A DNA stretch of 64,000 nt. Source: Alcanivorax limicola. Its GTDB lineage: Bacteria; Pseudomonadota; Gammaproteobacteria; Pseudomonadales; Alcanivoracaceae. A model generated the notes under the pieces. The model was not told the origin of the DNA, made no database searches, and worked only from the letters and a program-made list of their open reading frames with translations. The stretch covers positions 682,001 through 746,000 of the forward strand of contig NZ_JAIOUB010000002.1 in the NCBI RefSeq assembly GCF_019931215.1, given 5' to 3'. Positions 13,672 through 21,591 of the stretch are shown one piece after another (position 1 is the first letter of the stretch; each line of letters starts with the position of its first letter). Position numbers and translations under genes: made by a program.

Positions 13672-13746
13672 AGATAACGCCGCCCACAACGGCGAGCGCA
13701 GCGAGTCCGGCAGCCGAAGGCTGCGTATTGCTGGGCCTTGTTAAGC
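13672..13746 (-). other. attC recombination site of the zinc-ribbon cassette
   Basis: On the minus strand the site begins GCTTAACAAGGCCCAGC, carries GCAGCCTTCGGCTGC and complementary outer arms, and ends GGGCGGCGTTATCT. The first core matches RYYYAAC. Length 75 bp. Confidence 0.85.
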
Positions 13747-13749
13747 GCT

Positions 13750-14145
13750 TCATAGCTCAATCGAATCCCTTGAGACAAAAACATATCTTAAATTCCGATC
13801 TACTGGCTCTTCAAAGCCCTTTCCCATAAGGTAATCTCCACAGCAAGGGCAGCGTAGCGCGGACATGTATCTAAACCGACCTCCACAAGCGCAGGCCGGA
13901 AAATGCGTCTCTGCCGCCTCATAGTATGGAAGAAGGTGCCTGTTGTAATATTCCCACCCCTTGTCTCCTGGTTGAAGGTATGGAAATTTAATCCCAATCC
14001 TTGCAAAGAATTCACGGTCCTTCAGCAGAATAACGTTCGGACATGAATCGCAGTAGATAGCATCTATGTCGCCAAACCCCAAGTGGTAGAGCTCACCCTC
14101 TATGGATTCTCCGCACGATCTACAATCAAGTGTGTGTTTTGTCAT
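13750..14145 (-). CDS. Cys-rich zinc-ribbon hypothetical protein in an integron cassette
   Basis: This 131-residue soluble protein has four Cys pairs: CRSCG near residue 8, CDSCP near 32, CACGG near 85 and CPCCGD near 99. They could form two zinc ribbons, one at each end of a central aromatic segment FPYLQPGDKGWEYYNRHLLPYY. I do not recognise the family. It is the first cassette of the array on the typA side, directly next to the GTTAAGC boundary. Its TGA stop is a few bases before the attC. DNA, RNA or protein binding are all possible. Confidence 0.7.
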   Translation of the reverse strand: MTKHTLDCRSCGESIEGELYHLGFGDIDAIYCDSCPNVILLKDREFFARIGIKFPYLQPGDKGWEYYNRHLLPYYEAAETHFPACACGGRFRYMSALRCPCCGDYLMGKGFEEPVDRNLRYVFVSRDSIEL

Positions 14146-14148
14146 TTC

Positions 14149-14155
14149 GCTTAAC
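14149..14155 (-). other. Cassette-array boundary core GTTAAGC
   Basis: On the minus strand these seven bases fit the integron recombination core GTTRRRY. They mark the point where the duplicated intergenic segment ends and the first cassette begins. The equivalent position of copy 1 (about 8104-8110) reads GTCAGGT. No intI gene or typical attI is next to it. Confidence 0.55.
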
Positions 14156-14400
14156 AGGTATTAGGACGCCGGCGCCTATATTGAATAACGACGCGCGCGG
14201 CCTATCACAGTATGTAGATTTGTATATTGAAAATATTGCTTCCCTGTCAATGGGTTGCGGCGCGCACCTACTTTGCTTCCCCAATAACAGCGCCTTCTTC
14301 TTTTCCCATTTCAATAACACTGGCGATATGGATAGCACAAAGATGTCGCCATGACCATTGTTGGCCCTGGGTTACCCCGATGGTGGAATTCTCACGATGA
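14154..14400. repeat. Copy 2 of the duplicated segment downstream of typA
   Basis: This segment is similar to 8109-8345 and lies between the cassette array and typA. The middle block around 14285-14360 is nearly identical to copy 1. On the minus strand it would be the leader of the cassette array, so it may hold the array's promoter. I cannot identify one with confidence. No intact gene is conserved in both copies. Confidence 0.8.
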
Positions 14401-14450
14401 CAGATGGGTGCACCTTGGAGGACGCATTGGGTGTGCAGCACACCCCACAA

Positions 14451-14482
14451 ACAACAACGCCCCGAATCCGGGGCGTTGTTGT
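14451..14482 (-). terminator. Terminator of typA
   Basis: A 14-bp stem (ACAACAACGCCCCG and its complement) with a 4-base loop lies about 60 bases beyond the typA stop. On the minus strand it is followed by a T/G-rich run. It would separate typA transcription from the cassette array. Confidence 0.8.
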
Positions 14483-14541
14483 CTGGGCTTACACCGGGTC
14501 CTGAAACCCGAGCGTAGCCCTTGTGGTGCGGCAGGCCTGCC

Positions 14542-16350
14542 TTAGCGGCTGGCGCGCTTGCGATCCGATTCGGTCAGCAGCTTCTTGCGCAGGCGAATGA
14601 ACTGCGGCGTGACTTCCACCAGCTCATCTTCGTCAATGAAGTCGATGGCCTGTTCCAGTGAGAAGCGGATCGGCGGGGTCAGGACGATGTTCTCGTCGGT
14701 GCCGGAGGCGCGCATGTTGGTGAGCTGTTTGCCCTTGGTCGGGTTGACCACCAGATCGTTGTCACGGGAGTGAATGCCGATCAGCTGCCCTTCATACACG
14801 TCCACGTTCGGTTCGATGAACATGCGGCCGCGTTCCTGCAGGTTGAACAGGGAGAAGCCCAGCACCTTGCCGCTGACGTTGGAGATCAGCACGCCGTTGT
14901 TACGCTCTGCCAGCTGGCCGGTCTTGAAATCACCATAGTGGGAAAATATGGAGTTGAAGATACCGGTGCCGGAGGTCAGGGTCATGAACATGGAACGGAA
15001 GCCGATCAGGCCTCGTGAAGGCGCGATGTATTCCAGGCGCACGCGGCCCTTGCCGTCCGGGGTCATGTTCTGCATATCGCCGCGGCGCAGGCCCATCTGT
15101 TCCATGATGGCGCCCTGGTGCTGTTCTTCCACGTCGAGGATCAGCTGTTCGTAGGGCTCTTTCTTGACGCCGTCTTCTTCTTTCACGATCACTTCCGGGC
15201 GGCCTACGGCCAGCTCGAAGCCTTCGCGGCGCATGTTTTCGATCAGTACGGACAAGTGCAGTTCGCCACGGCCGGAAACGCGGAAGCGGTCCGGGCTGCC
15301 GGTGTCTTCGACGCGCAGGGCCACGTTATGACGCAGCTCTTCGTGCAGGCGCTCACGGATGTTGCGTGAGGTGACGTATTTGCCGTCCTGGCCCGCGAAC
15401 GGTGAGGTGTTCACGTGGAAGAACATGCTTACAGTGGGTTCGTCGACGGTCAGGGGCTTCAGGGCTTCGACGTTGTTCGGGTCACACAGGGTATCGGAGA
15501 TATCCAGCGGGTCGAGGCCGGTGATGCAGACGATGTCGCCGGCAGAGGCGTCCGGGACTTCGACGCGCTCCAGGCCGTGGTGGCCCATGATGGTCAGGAC
15601 GCGGCCGTTGCGCACCTTGCCCTCAATGTTGATCACCTTGACCGGGGTGTTGCTCTTGATGCGGCCGCGCTTGATCCGGCCAATGCCGATCACGCCGACA
15701 TAGCTGTTGTAGTCCAGTGAGGAGATCTGCATCTGGAACGGGCCGTCCATGTCCACGTCGGGATGGGCAACCTTGTCGACGATGGTCTGGAACAGCGGCG
15801 TCATGTCGTCGGCCATATCGTCGGCATCCAGACCGGCAATGCCGTTCAGGGCGGAGGTATAGACCACCGGGAAGTCGAGCTGCTCGTCAGTCGCGCCGAG
15901 GCGGTCGAACAGATCGAAGACCTGGTCCATGACCCAGTCAGGGCGGGCGCCGGGGCGGTCGATCTTGTTGATGACCACGATGGGCTTGAGGCCCTGCTCG
16001 AAGGCTTTCTGGGTCACGAAGCGGGTCTGTGGCATGGGGCCGTCTACGGCGTCCACCAGCAGCAGCACCGAATCCACCATCGACATCACGCGCTCGACTT
16101 CGCCGCCGAAGTCGGCGTGGCCGGGGGTGTCCACGATGTTGATGCGGTAGTCATTCCACCGCAGCGCTGTGTTCTTGGCGAGAATGGTGATGCCTCGCTC
16201 TTTCTCGATGTCGTTGGAATCCATGATCCGCTCGACGGCGCCAGCGCGGTCGCCCAGAGTGCCGGACTGCTGCAGCAGCTTGTCCACGAGAGTGGTCTTG
16301 CCATGGTCTACATGGGCGATGATGGCGATATTACGCAGGCGTTCGATCAC
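14542..16350 (-). CDS. typA: Ribosome-associated GTPase TypA (BipA)
   Basis: This 602-residue translational GTPase has all G motifs: AHVDHGKTT (G1), the RGITI (G2), DTPGHADF (G3) and NKIDRPGA (G4), followed by the elongation-factor domains and the TypA-specific C-terminus ([18 protein letters not shown] ... [17 protein letters not shown]). It acts on ribosome assembly and stress adaptation, notably in the cold. I chose the GTG at 16350 because it matches the family start [18 protein letters not shown]; an ATG 63 bases upstream would add an atypical tail. The Shine-Dalgarno is weak. It is the right border of the variable island, and a broken copy of its end lies at 8353-8432. Confidence 0.95.
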   Translation of the reverse strand: MIERLRNIAIIAHVDHGKTTLVDKLLQQSGTLGDRAGAVERIMDSNDIEKERGITILAKNTALRWNDYRINIVDTPGHADFGGEVERVMSMVDSVLLLVDAVDGPMPQTRFVTQKAFEQGLKPIVVINKIDRPGARPDWVMDQVFDLFDRLGATDEQLDFPVVYTSALNGIAGLDADDMADDMTPLFQTIVDKVAHPDVDMDGPFQMQISSLDYNSYVGVIGIGRIKRGRIKSNTPVKVINIEGKVRNGRVLTIMGHHGLERVEVPDASAGDIVCITGLDPLDISDTLCDPNNVEALKPLTVDEPTVSMFFHVNTSPFAGQDGKYVTSRNIRERLHEELRHNVALRVEDTGSPDRFRVSGRGELHLSVLIENMRREGFELAVGRPEVIVKEEDGVKKEPYEQLILDVEEQHQGAIMEQMGLRRGDMQNMTPDGKGRVRLEYIAPSRGLIGFRSMFMTLTSGTGIFNSIFSHYGDFKTGQLAERNNGVLISNVSGKVLGFSLFNLQERGRMFIEPNVDVYEGQLIGIHSRDNDLVVNPTKGKQLTNMRASGTDENIVLTPPIRFSLEQAIDFIDEDELVEVTPQFIRLRKKLLTESDRKRASR

Positions 16351-16383
16351 GGATAATGCACCGACAGAGCTTTTGGGGCGCGG

Positions 16384-16392
16384 AGTATAGCA
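16384..16392 (-). promoter_or_regulatory. Extended -10 promoter for typA
   Basis: On the minus strand TGCTATACT is an extended -10 hexamer, 34 bases before the typA GTG. No good -35 lies at 17 bp, as is usual for extended -10 promoters. The rest of the 16351-16653 gap between the divergent genes shows a GC-rich leader and no further gene. Confidence 0.5.
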
Positions 16393-16653
16393 GGGTCGGC
16401 GGTCCAACGACACGGGTAGAGTGTGCGTGAAGGCAGTAAGATATAAGACTCTTTTACTTCCGGGCGGTTATTTCCGGCCCGTCATGCTCTAGAATCTGGC
16501 ACCCTCACCACTTGTGTACGTCGCAGCGACGCGGTGCAACCGTTTGCGAATGGCAGGGTCGAAGCCCTGAGGCCGGGCGTACTGCGCGTTTCGCGGTCAT
16601 GGCAGCACCTCAGGGGCTCAGAATATGAACGCAGGCAAGGCAGGGGTTGTTTT

Positions 16654-17283
16654 ATGGCCATACAGACGATGACGACTTTTTCGGCACAGCTCACAGCGAG
16701 AGCACTGTCCATATTGACAGCATTTCTGGTCATGGCGGTGCTGGCGGGGGGCGGGTCGGCAGTCGCTGACGAGGCCGACGACTATCAGGCCAGCAACCAC
16801 AAGGTGATTTTCGGGCTCCACGAGCATGCGCGCATCGAGGCGCTGGAGGTGTCGGTGGAGGCGAAGCTCGATACCGGGGCTGTCAGTGCCTCGCTCAGCG
16901 CCTATGACATCAATATGTTCGAGCGCGATGGCGAAGACTGGGTGTCCTTCCGTCTGGGCATAGACGGTGCCGATAAAGATGAAATGGAGCTGCCGCTGGA
17001 TACTACGGTGCGCATTCGTCGCCGCCTGGCGGATATCGACGAGGAAACCCAGCGCACCTACACGCGTCGCCCGGTAGTACGGCTGATGGTGTGTATCGGC
17101 GAGCGTCAGGTGCCGATGCGGGTCAATCTCACGGACCGCCGCAATTTCAGTTATCCGCTGTTGATCGGTTCCGAGGGCCTGCGGGATATGCGCTCCCTGA
17201 TTGATCCGGACCAGGAATTCAGCGCCGGGCAGCCTCTGTGCAGCGTGACGCTGGGGATGGAAGATGAAGGGGAAGAGGATTGA
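16654..17283 (+). CDS. Retropepsin-like protease (RimB/PF05618 'Zn_protease' family), exported
   Basis: This 209-residue protein begins with a signal peptide (residues 1-40) and has the PF05618 domain in its mature part. The motif KLDTGAVSASLSA is a D-T-G aspartyl-protease signature, and the family is better seen as retropepsin-like than as zinc-dependent. GERQVPMRVNLTDRRNFSYPLLIG is the second conserved block. The ATG at 16654 starts the signal peptide; an in-frame ATG further upstream is unlikely. It is followed by a 7TM inactive-transglutaminase gene and an ATP-grasp ligase gene. Family knowledge links these three genes to peptide or protein ligation and trimming, but the substrate is unknown. 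Confidence 0.85.
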   Translation: MAIQTMTTFSAQLTARALSILTAFLVMAVLAGGGSAVADEADDYQASNHKVIFGLHEHARIEALEVSVEAKLDTGAVSASLSAYDINMFERDGEDWVSFRLGIDGADKDEMELPLDTTVRIRRRLADIDEETQRTYTRRPVVRLMVCIGERQVPMRVNLTDRRNFSYPLLIGSEGLRDMRSLIDPDQEFSAGQPLCSVTLGMEDEGEED

Positions 17284-17329
17284 TGATCACTGCGTCGGGG
17301 ACGGTCGAGGGTTTCGCGGGAGGGCATGA

Positions 17330-18865
17330 ATGCGTGGTGTGAAGCTGCATGCCCTGCTGTTGGCGCTGGTGATGATCGGGGCTGGCGTCGCCAGCACGGT
17401 ATATCAGGTCGCGGTGCTCAACATCCCGCTGAGCGAGAGTGAGACCGACCCGGTCTGGGTCATCGACGCGCGTGTCAGTTATCGCGCCAGCGGGAATTCG
17501 CCGGTGAAGGTGCAGTTGTTCGTGCCGCCGCCCAGTGAGCGATTCCTGGTGCTCAATGAAAGTTTTATTTCCCAGAACTACGGCTTCAATGTCAGCCGCG
17601 CCGGCACCAATCGGCAGGTAGTCTGGTCCTCGCGCCGGGCGCAGGGCGAGCAGACGCTGTATTACCGCAAGACGCTGTCCCAGCGCTTTGCCGAGAAGGC
17701 TGTCGCCGAAACCGGGCCGCAGTTCAGGCCACGCCCCCCGCTGGCCGAGCCAGAGCGCATTGCGGCGGAGTCACTGCTTGCGCCGATTCGGCAGCACTCC
17801 GCCGATGTGGAAACCTTCATCAGTGAGGCAGTGCGCCGGGTCAACAATCTGAGTGATGACAATGTGCGGCTGCTGTTGGCGGGTAACGAATCCGTCAGCA
17901 ATCGCACCCGTGTGGTGGAGATGCTGCTTTCCGTAGCGCACATACCAGCGGAGCAGGTGCAGACCATCCGTTTGCTACCCAGTCAGAATCAGAGCCCGGA
18001 AGTGTGGCTGCGCACCTATAACGGAGAGCGCTGGATATATTTCAACCCGGTCACGGGTGATCGGGGCTTGCCAGAGGACCGCGTGGTCTGGTGGTCTGGC
18101 GTGGCGCCGGTCGTTGATGTGGAGGGTGGGCAGAACGCCCGGGTGACCTTCAGTGTGACCAGCACGGAAGTCAGTGCGATTCAGTTGGCGCAGACGTCCG
18201 AACCGGTGCGCCGCAGCACGCTGTTGAGCTTTTCTCTTTATGACCTGCCGGTAGCCACGCAGGAAGTCTATCGCACCATGATCATGATCCCGATCGGGGT
18301 GTTGCTGATTCTGATGTTGCGCAACCTGGTGGGCATGCACACGCTGGGTACCTTTACGCCGGTGCTGGTGGCGCTGGCCTTCCGGGAAACCGAGGTGATC
18401 TGGGGCATCATCATGTTCACCGTGATCACGGCCATCGGTCTGTCGCTGCGCTCCTATCTCGAGCACTTGCGATTGCAGCTCCTATCGCGCTTGTCGGTGG
18501 TGCTGACCTTTGTGGTGATCCTGATGGCGGTGATCAGTCTGCTGGGCCACAAGCTGGGCGTCGAGCGAGGTCTGGCTGTGGCGTTGTTCCCCATGGTGAT
18601 TCTCACCATGGTGATCGAGCGGTTATCGATCATGTGGGAAGAGCGCGGTGCGTCGGATGCGCTCAAGGCGGCGGTGGGCACGCTGGTGGCGGCCACGTTC
18701 GGCCACCTGCTGATGACGCAGCCGCATCTTTCGTATCTGTGCTTCACCTTCCCGGGCATTCTGCTGGTATTTGTCGGCATCATGCTGATGATGGGGCATT
18801 ACCGTGGTTACCGCCTCACTGAGCTGGTGCGCTTCCGCGCGCTGGCGAAGAAGCAGGAGCGCTGA
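17330..18865 (+). CDS. Inactive transglutaminase-like protein with seven membrane helices
   Basis: This 511-residue protein has an N-terminal membrane anchor, a periplasmic domain of about 300 residues with a transglutaminase-like fold (FISEAVRRVNNLSDDNVRLLLAG, VVEMLLSVAHIPAEQV, WLRTYNGERWIYFNP) and a C-terminal block of about seven membrane helices from residue 310. The Cys-His-Asp triad of active transglutaminases is not apparent; the family is described as inactive. A GGGAGGG ribosome-binding site precedes the ATG. It lies 46 bases after the protease gene and two bases before the ATP-grasp gene, so the three form an operon. It may act as a membrane platform for the ligase and the protease. 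Confidence 0.85.
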   Translation: MRGVKLHALLLALVMIGAGVASTVYQVAVLNIPLSESETDPVWVIDARVSYRASGNSPVKVQLFVPPPSERFLVLNESFISQNYGFNVSRAGTNRQVVWSSRRAQGEQTLYYRKTLSQRFAEKAVAETGPQFRPRPPLAEPERIAAESLLAPIRQHSADVETFISEAVRRVNNLSDDNVRLLLAGNESVSNRTRVVEMLLSVAHIPAEQVQTIRLLPSQNQSPEVWLRTYNGERWIYFNPVTGDRGLPEDRVVWWSGVAPVVDVEGGQNARVTFSVTSTEVSAIQLAQTSEPVRRSTLLSFSLYDLPVATQEVYRTMIMIPIGVLLILMLRNLVGMHTLGTFTPVLVALAFRETEVIWGIIMFTVITAIGLSLRSYLEHLRLQLLSRLSVVLTFVVILMAVISLLGHKLGVERGLAVALFPMVILTMVIERLSIMWEERGASDALKAAVGTLVAATFGHLLMTQPHLSYLCFTFPGILLVFVGIMLMMGHYRGYRLTELVRFRALAKKQER

Positions 18866-18867
18866 TC

Positions 18868-19848
18868 ATGCTGGGTCGCTGGCTGGCATTGCGTCGACGC
18901 GGGGTGATGGGCATCAACGAGCGCAATGGCGATTACGTGTTGCGCTACAACCGCCGTCACCTGTACCCGCTGGTGGATGACAAGCTGCTGACCAAGGAGC
19001 GGGCCATTCGTGCCGGTATCCAGGTGCCCGATCTGTATGCCTCGGTGGAGAGCGAGCACGGCATCAACGCCTTCCTGCGCTCGCTGGACCAATACCATGA
19101 CTTTGTCATCAAGCCATCCCAGGGGGCCGGGGGTGACGGTATTCTGGTGATCACCGACCGGTTCGATCATTTCTATCGCACGGCGGGCGGGCGGCTGCTG
19201 ACGGAAGACGACATCAAGCACCATCTTTCCAATACCCTCTCCGGCATGTATTCGCTGGGCGGTCACCGCGACCGGGCCATGGTGGAATATCGGGTCACAC
19301 CGGATTCCGTATTCGGGGCGATCAGTTACGAAGGGGTGCCGGATATTCGCATCATCGTGCTGTGCGGTTACCCGGTGATGGCGATGTTGCGCCTGCCCAC
19401 GCGTCAGTCGCAGGGCAAGGCCAACCTGCACCAGGGCGCTATTGGTGTGGGGGTGGACCTGGCCACCGGGATAACACTGGAAGGCACTTGGCATAACCAG
19501 GTTATCCAGCGCCACCCGGATACGGCCAACCGGGTGGCCGGCGTACAGCTGCCGGACTGGAACGGCTTCATGGAGATTGCCGCAGGCTGTTACGAGCTCA
19601 CCGGGCTGGGCTATCTGGGCGTGGATCTGGTGCTGGACAAGGACAAGGGGCCGCTGATGCTGGAGCTGAATGCGCGGCCGGGCCTGAATATCCAGATTGC
19701 CAATGATGCTGGCCTGGGCAGCCGCTGTGCAGTGGTTGAGCGGCATATGGAGGCGCTGGCGGCCGCAGGGGAGACTGAAACCCCGAGCAAACGTATCAGC
19801 TACTGCCAGCAGCACTTCGCTTCGGACATTCTGCCGGTGTCAGCCTGA
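18868..19848 (+). CDS. RimK-like ATP-grasp ligase (alpha-L-glutamate ligase homologue)
   Basis: This 326-residue cytoplasmic protein has the ATP-grasp fold. HDFVIKPSQGAGGDGILVI is the ATP-binding strand with its glycine loop, and LMLELNARPGLNIQIAN carries the metal-binding E-x-N of the active site. Relatives ligate amino acids to the C-terminus of a peptide or protein with ATP hydrolysis. Gene order after a retropepsin-like protease and a 7TM inactive transglutaminase suggests a ligation and trimming system at the membrane. The substrate is not known. An MGINERN segment near the N-terminus is characteristic of this subfamily. Confidence 0.87.
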   Translation: MLGRWLALRRRGVMGINERNGDYVLRYNRRHLYPLVDDKLLTKERAIRAGIQVPDLYASVESEHGINAFLRSLDQYHDFVIKPSQGAGGDGILVITDRFDHFYRTAGGRLLTEDDIKHHLSNTLSGMYSLGGHRDRAMVEYRVTPDSVFGAISYEGVPDIRIIVLCGYPVMAMLRLPTRQSQGKANLHQGAIGVGVDLATGITLEGTWHNQVIQRHPDTANRVAGVQLPDWNGFMEIAAGCYELTGLGYLGVDLVLDKDKGPLMLELNARPGLNIQIANDAGLGSRCAVVERHMEALAAAGETETPSKRISYCQQHFASDILPVSA

Positions 19849-19943
19849 GGGCAGGCCCCGGGCCGCTTTCTCTGTTATCCTTCTTCACCCATTCTTCACT
19901 TGATACAGTCCCGGCGGGATCTTGATCTCCGGGGCCCTTCGTT

Positions 19944-21056
19944 ATGCCAGAGACTATCCTCGAGACAAGTAAAAATCTGCAGCAACGGCCACGGCGGGCG
20001 CTGGCGCTGATTTCCGGTGGGCTGGATTCCATGCTGGCGGTAAAGGTCATCCAGGACCAGGGAATCGAGGTAGAGGGCGTCAACTTCTTCACCGGTTTCT
20101 GTGTCGAGGGACACACCCACGCGATTCGCGACCGCAAGAAGCCCAAGCGCAATAATGCGCTGTGGGTGGCGGAGCAGTTGGGCATCCGTCTGCACATCAT
20201 CGATATTTCCGAAGAGTACAAGGATGTGGTGCTCAAGCCGCGTTACGGCTACGGCGCGCATATGAACCCCTGCCTCGACTGCAAGATATTCATGGTCAGC
20301 CAGGCCAGCCTGATGCTGGACAAGGCGCGCAGCCTGGCCAACGACAGAGCGGGCGAGGGCCAGGGATTCGATTTCATCATCACCGGCGAGGTGGTGGGCC
20401 AGCGCCCCAAGTCCCAGCGCAAATGGAGCATGCCGGTGATTGCCCGGGAGTCCGGCGCCGAAGACCGGCTGCTGCGCCCCCTGTCTGCCCGGAATCTCGA
20501 TGAAACCCTGCCCGAGCGAGAAGGCTGGGTAGATCGCAGCAAGCTGTATGGCTTCGGCGGTCGCAACCGCAAGCCCCAGATTGCCCTGGCGAAAGCGCTG
20601 GGGCTGGAAGAGTTTGCTCAGCCGGCAGGGGGGTGCTGCTTTCTGACGGACGAGGCCTATTCGCGCAAGCTGGGTGATCTCTGGCAGGCCCGGGGGCGCC
20701 GGGATTACGCGCTGGACGACATCATGTTGTTGAAGGTGGGCCGGCACCTGCGGCCGCGGCCGCATCTGAAGCTGATCATCAGTCGCGAAGAAGGCGAGGG
20801 GCAATTCCTGCAGGGCTATCGTTATCAATTCAGCAGTCTGGAGACGATCAGCCACGGCGGGCCGTTGACGCTGGTGGATGGTGATCTGGCGGACCGCGCG
20901 GAAGCGGAGTTCGCGGCGGCTATCGTGGCGCGTTTCTCTCAAGGGCGTGATGCGGAGCAGGTGCGCGTGGTGTGGCGACAGCCGGATGGCGTGGCGGAGG
21001 AACTGCTGGTCAAACCCTTCACCGCTGAGCAGGTGCCGGAGCACTGGTATTTATGA
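19944..21056 (+). CDS. PP-loop (adenine nucleotide alpha-hydrolase) tRNA-thiolase-like protein
   Basis: This 370-residue protein starts with the PP-loop ALISGGLDSMLAVKVI, which binds ATP for adenylation of a tRNA base. Cys pairs at NPCLDCKIFM (about residue 111) and GGCCFLTDEAYSRKL (about residue 230) could hold an iron-sulfur cluster, as in cluster-dependent thiouridine synthases of the TtuA/ThiI-like groups. The C-terminal half resembles the NFACT-R/DUF814-like domain seen in relatives. A TusA-like sulfur carrier gene overlaps its stop. Together they are likely to thiolate a tRNA or related target; the modified position is unknown. Confidence 0.75.
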   Translation: MPETILETSKNLQQRPRRALALISGGLDSMLAVKVIQDQGIEVEGVNFFTGFCVEGHTHAIRDRKKPKRNNALWVAEQLGIRLHIIDISEEYKDVVLKPRYGYGAHMNPCLDCKIFMVSQASLMLDKARSLANDRAGEGQGFDFIITGEVVGQRPKSQRKWSMPVIARESGAEDRLLRPLSARNLDETLPEREGWVDRSKLYGFGGRNRKPQIALAKALGLEEFAQPAGGCCFLTDEAYSRKLGDLWQARGRRDYALDDIMLLKVGRHLRPRPHLKLIISREEGEGQFLQGYRYQFSSLETISHGGPLTLVDGDLADRAEAEFAAAIVARFSQGRDAEQVRVVWRQPDGVAEELLVKPFTAEQVPEHWYL

Positions 21057-21373
21057 AACGGGTATCCATGAGCGCACAGCAGGAACAGGCGGCGGCCACG
21101 GCGGCCACGACGGAGTGGCATCAACTGGACGCCCGGCGGCTGCTTTGCCCGCTGCCGGTGATCCGGACCCAGAACCGGGTTCGCGAGCTGGATGATGGTG
21201 ATTTGCTGGAAGTGCTTGCCACTGATCCCGGAGTGCTCAATGATGTGCCTGCCTGGTGCCGGATCAACGGGCACACTGTGCTTGAGACCGGGGTACTCGA
21301 AACCGGGGTGCTTGAGACCGGGATCAGGGAAAGCATCATCTTTGTACGATTACAGGTCGTGCGAAGCCTTTAG
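21053..21373 (+). CDS. TusA-family sulfur carrier with an expanded repeat
   Basis: The frame gives 106 residues, or 101 from the second ATG at 21068. The TusA signature RRLLCPLPVIRTQNRV carries the single sulfur-relay Cys. The middle strand DGDLLEVLATDPGVLNDVPAWCRINGHT is typical. The loop before the last strand reads VLETGVLETGVLETGI, a threefold five-residue repeat where normal family members have one turn. It overlaps the PP-loop thiolase-like gene by four bases (ATGA), so it probably delivers sulfur to that enzyme. The NtrC sites of glnA begin right at its stop codon. Confidence 0.87.
   Translation: MKRVSMSAQQEQAAATAATTEWHQLDARRLLCPLPVIRTQNRVRELDDGDLLEVLATDPGVLNDVPAWCRINGHTVLETGVLETGVLETGIRESIIFVRLQVVRSL
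21281..21325 (+). repeat. Three 15-bp tandem repeats inside the TusA-like gene
   Basis: The unit CTTGAGACCGGGGTA occurs three times with small changes and encodes LETGV repeated in frame. Unit length is a multiple of three, so copy-number changes would keep the frame. It is a candidate for length variation between strains. Confidence 0.9.
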
Positions 21374-21417
21374 CACCAAAGTAGTGCAAATCAGCAATGT
21401 CCGCACCAATATGGTGC
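21373..21417. promoter_or_regulatory. Tandem NtrC-binding sites of glnA
   Basis: Two sites match the NtrC pattern GCAC-N7-GTGC: GCACCAAAGTAGTGC (21373-21387) and GCACCAATATGGTGC (21403-21417), the second a perfect palindrome. Their centres are 30 bp apart and lie about 109 and 139 bp upstream of the predicted start, almost exactly the spacing at the E. coli glnA enhancer. Confidence 0.88.
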
Positions 21418-21492
21418 GCGTACAGTGCTGACAGGTGCTGATCGCCATACGCGGAGCCAGCTATCTCCCTGATCTATCAGGCTGGCCGAACG

Positions 21493-21508
21493 TGGCACGT
21501 ATTTTGCT
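21493..21508 (+). promoter_or_regulatory. Sigma-54 (RpoN) promoter of glnA
   Basis: TGGCACG-TATT-TTGCT matches the -24/-12 consensus, with GG at 21494-21495 and GC at 21506-21507, ten bases apart. Predicted transcription start is near 21519. NtrC sites lie upstream. Confidence 0.92.
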
Positions 21509-21591
21509 CTATTAGCGGGCAAGACCCGGTCCGGTGCACACTCAACGGGCCGACTACCATATTCAATGCTGTTCCAGGAGGACGCTTCAAC

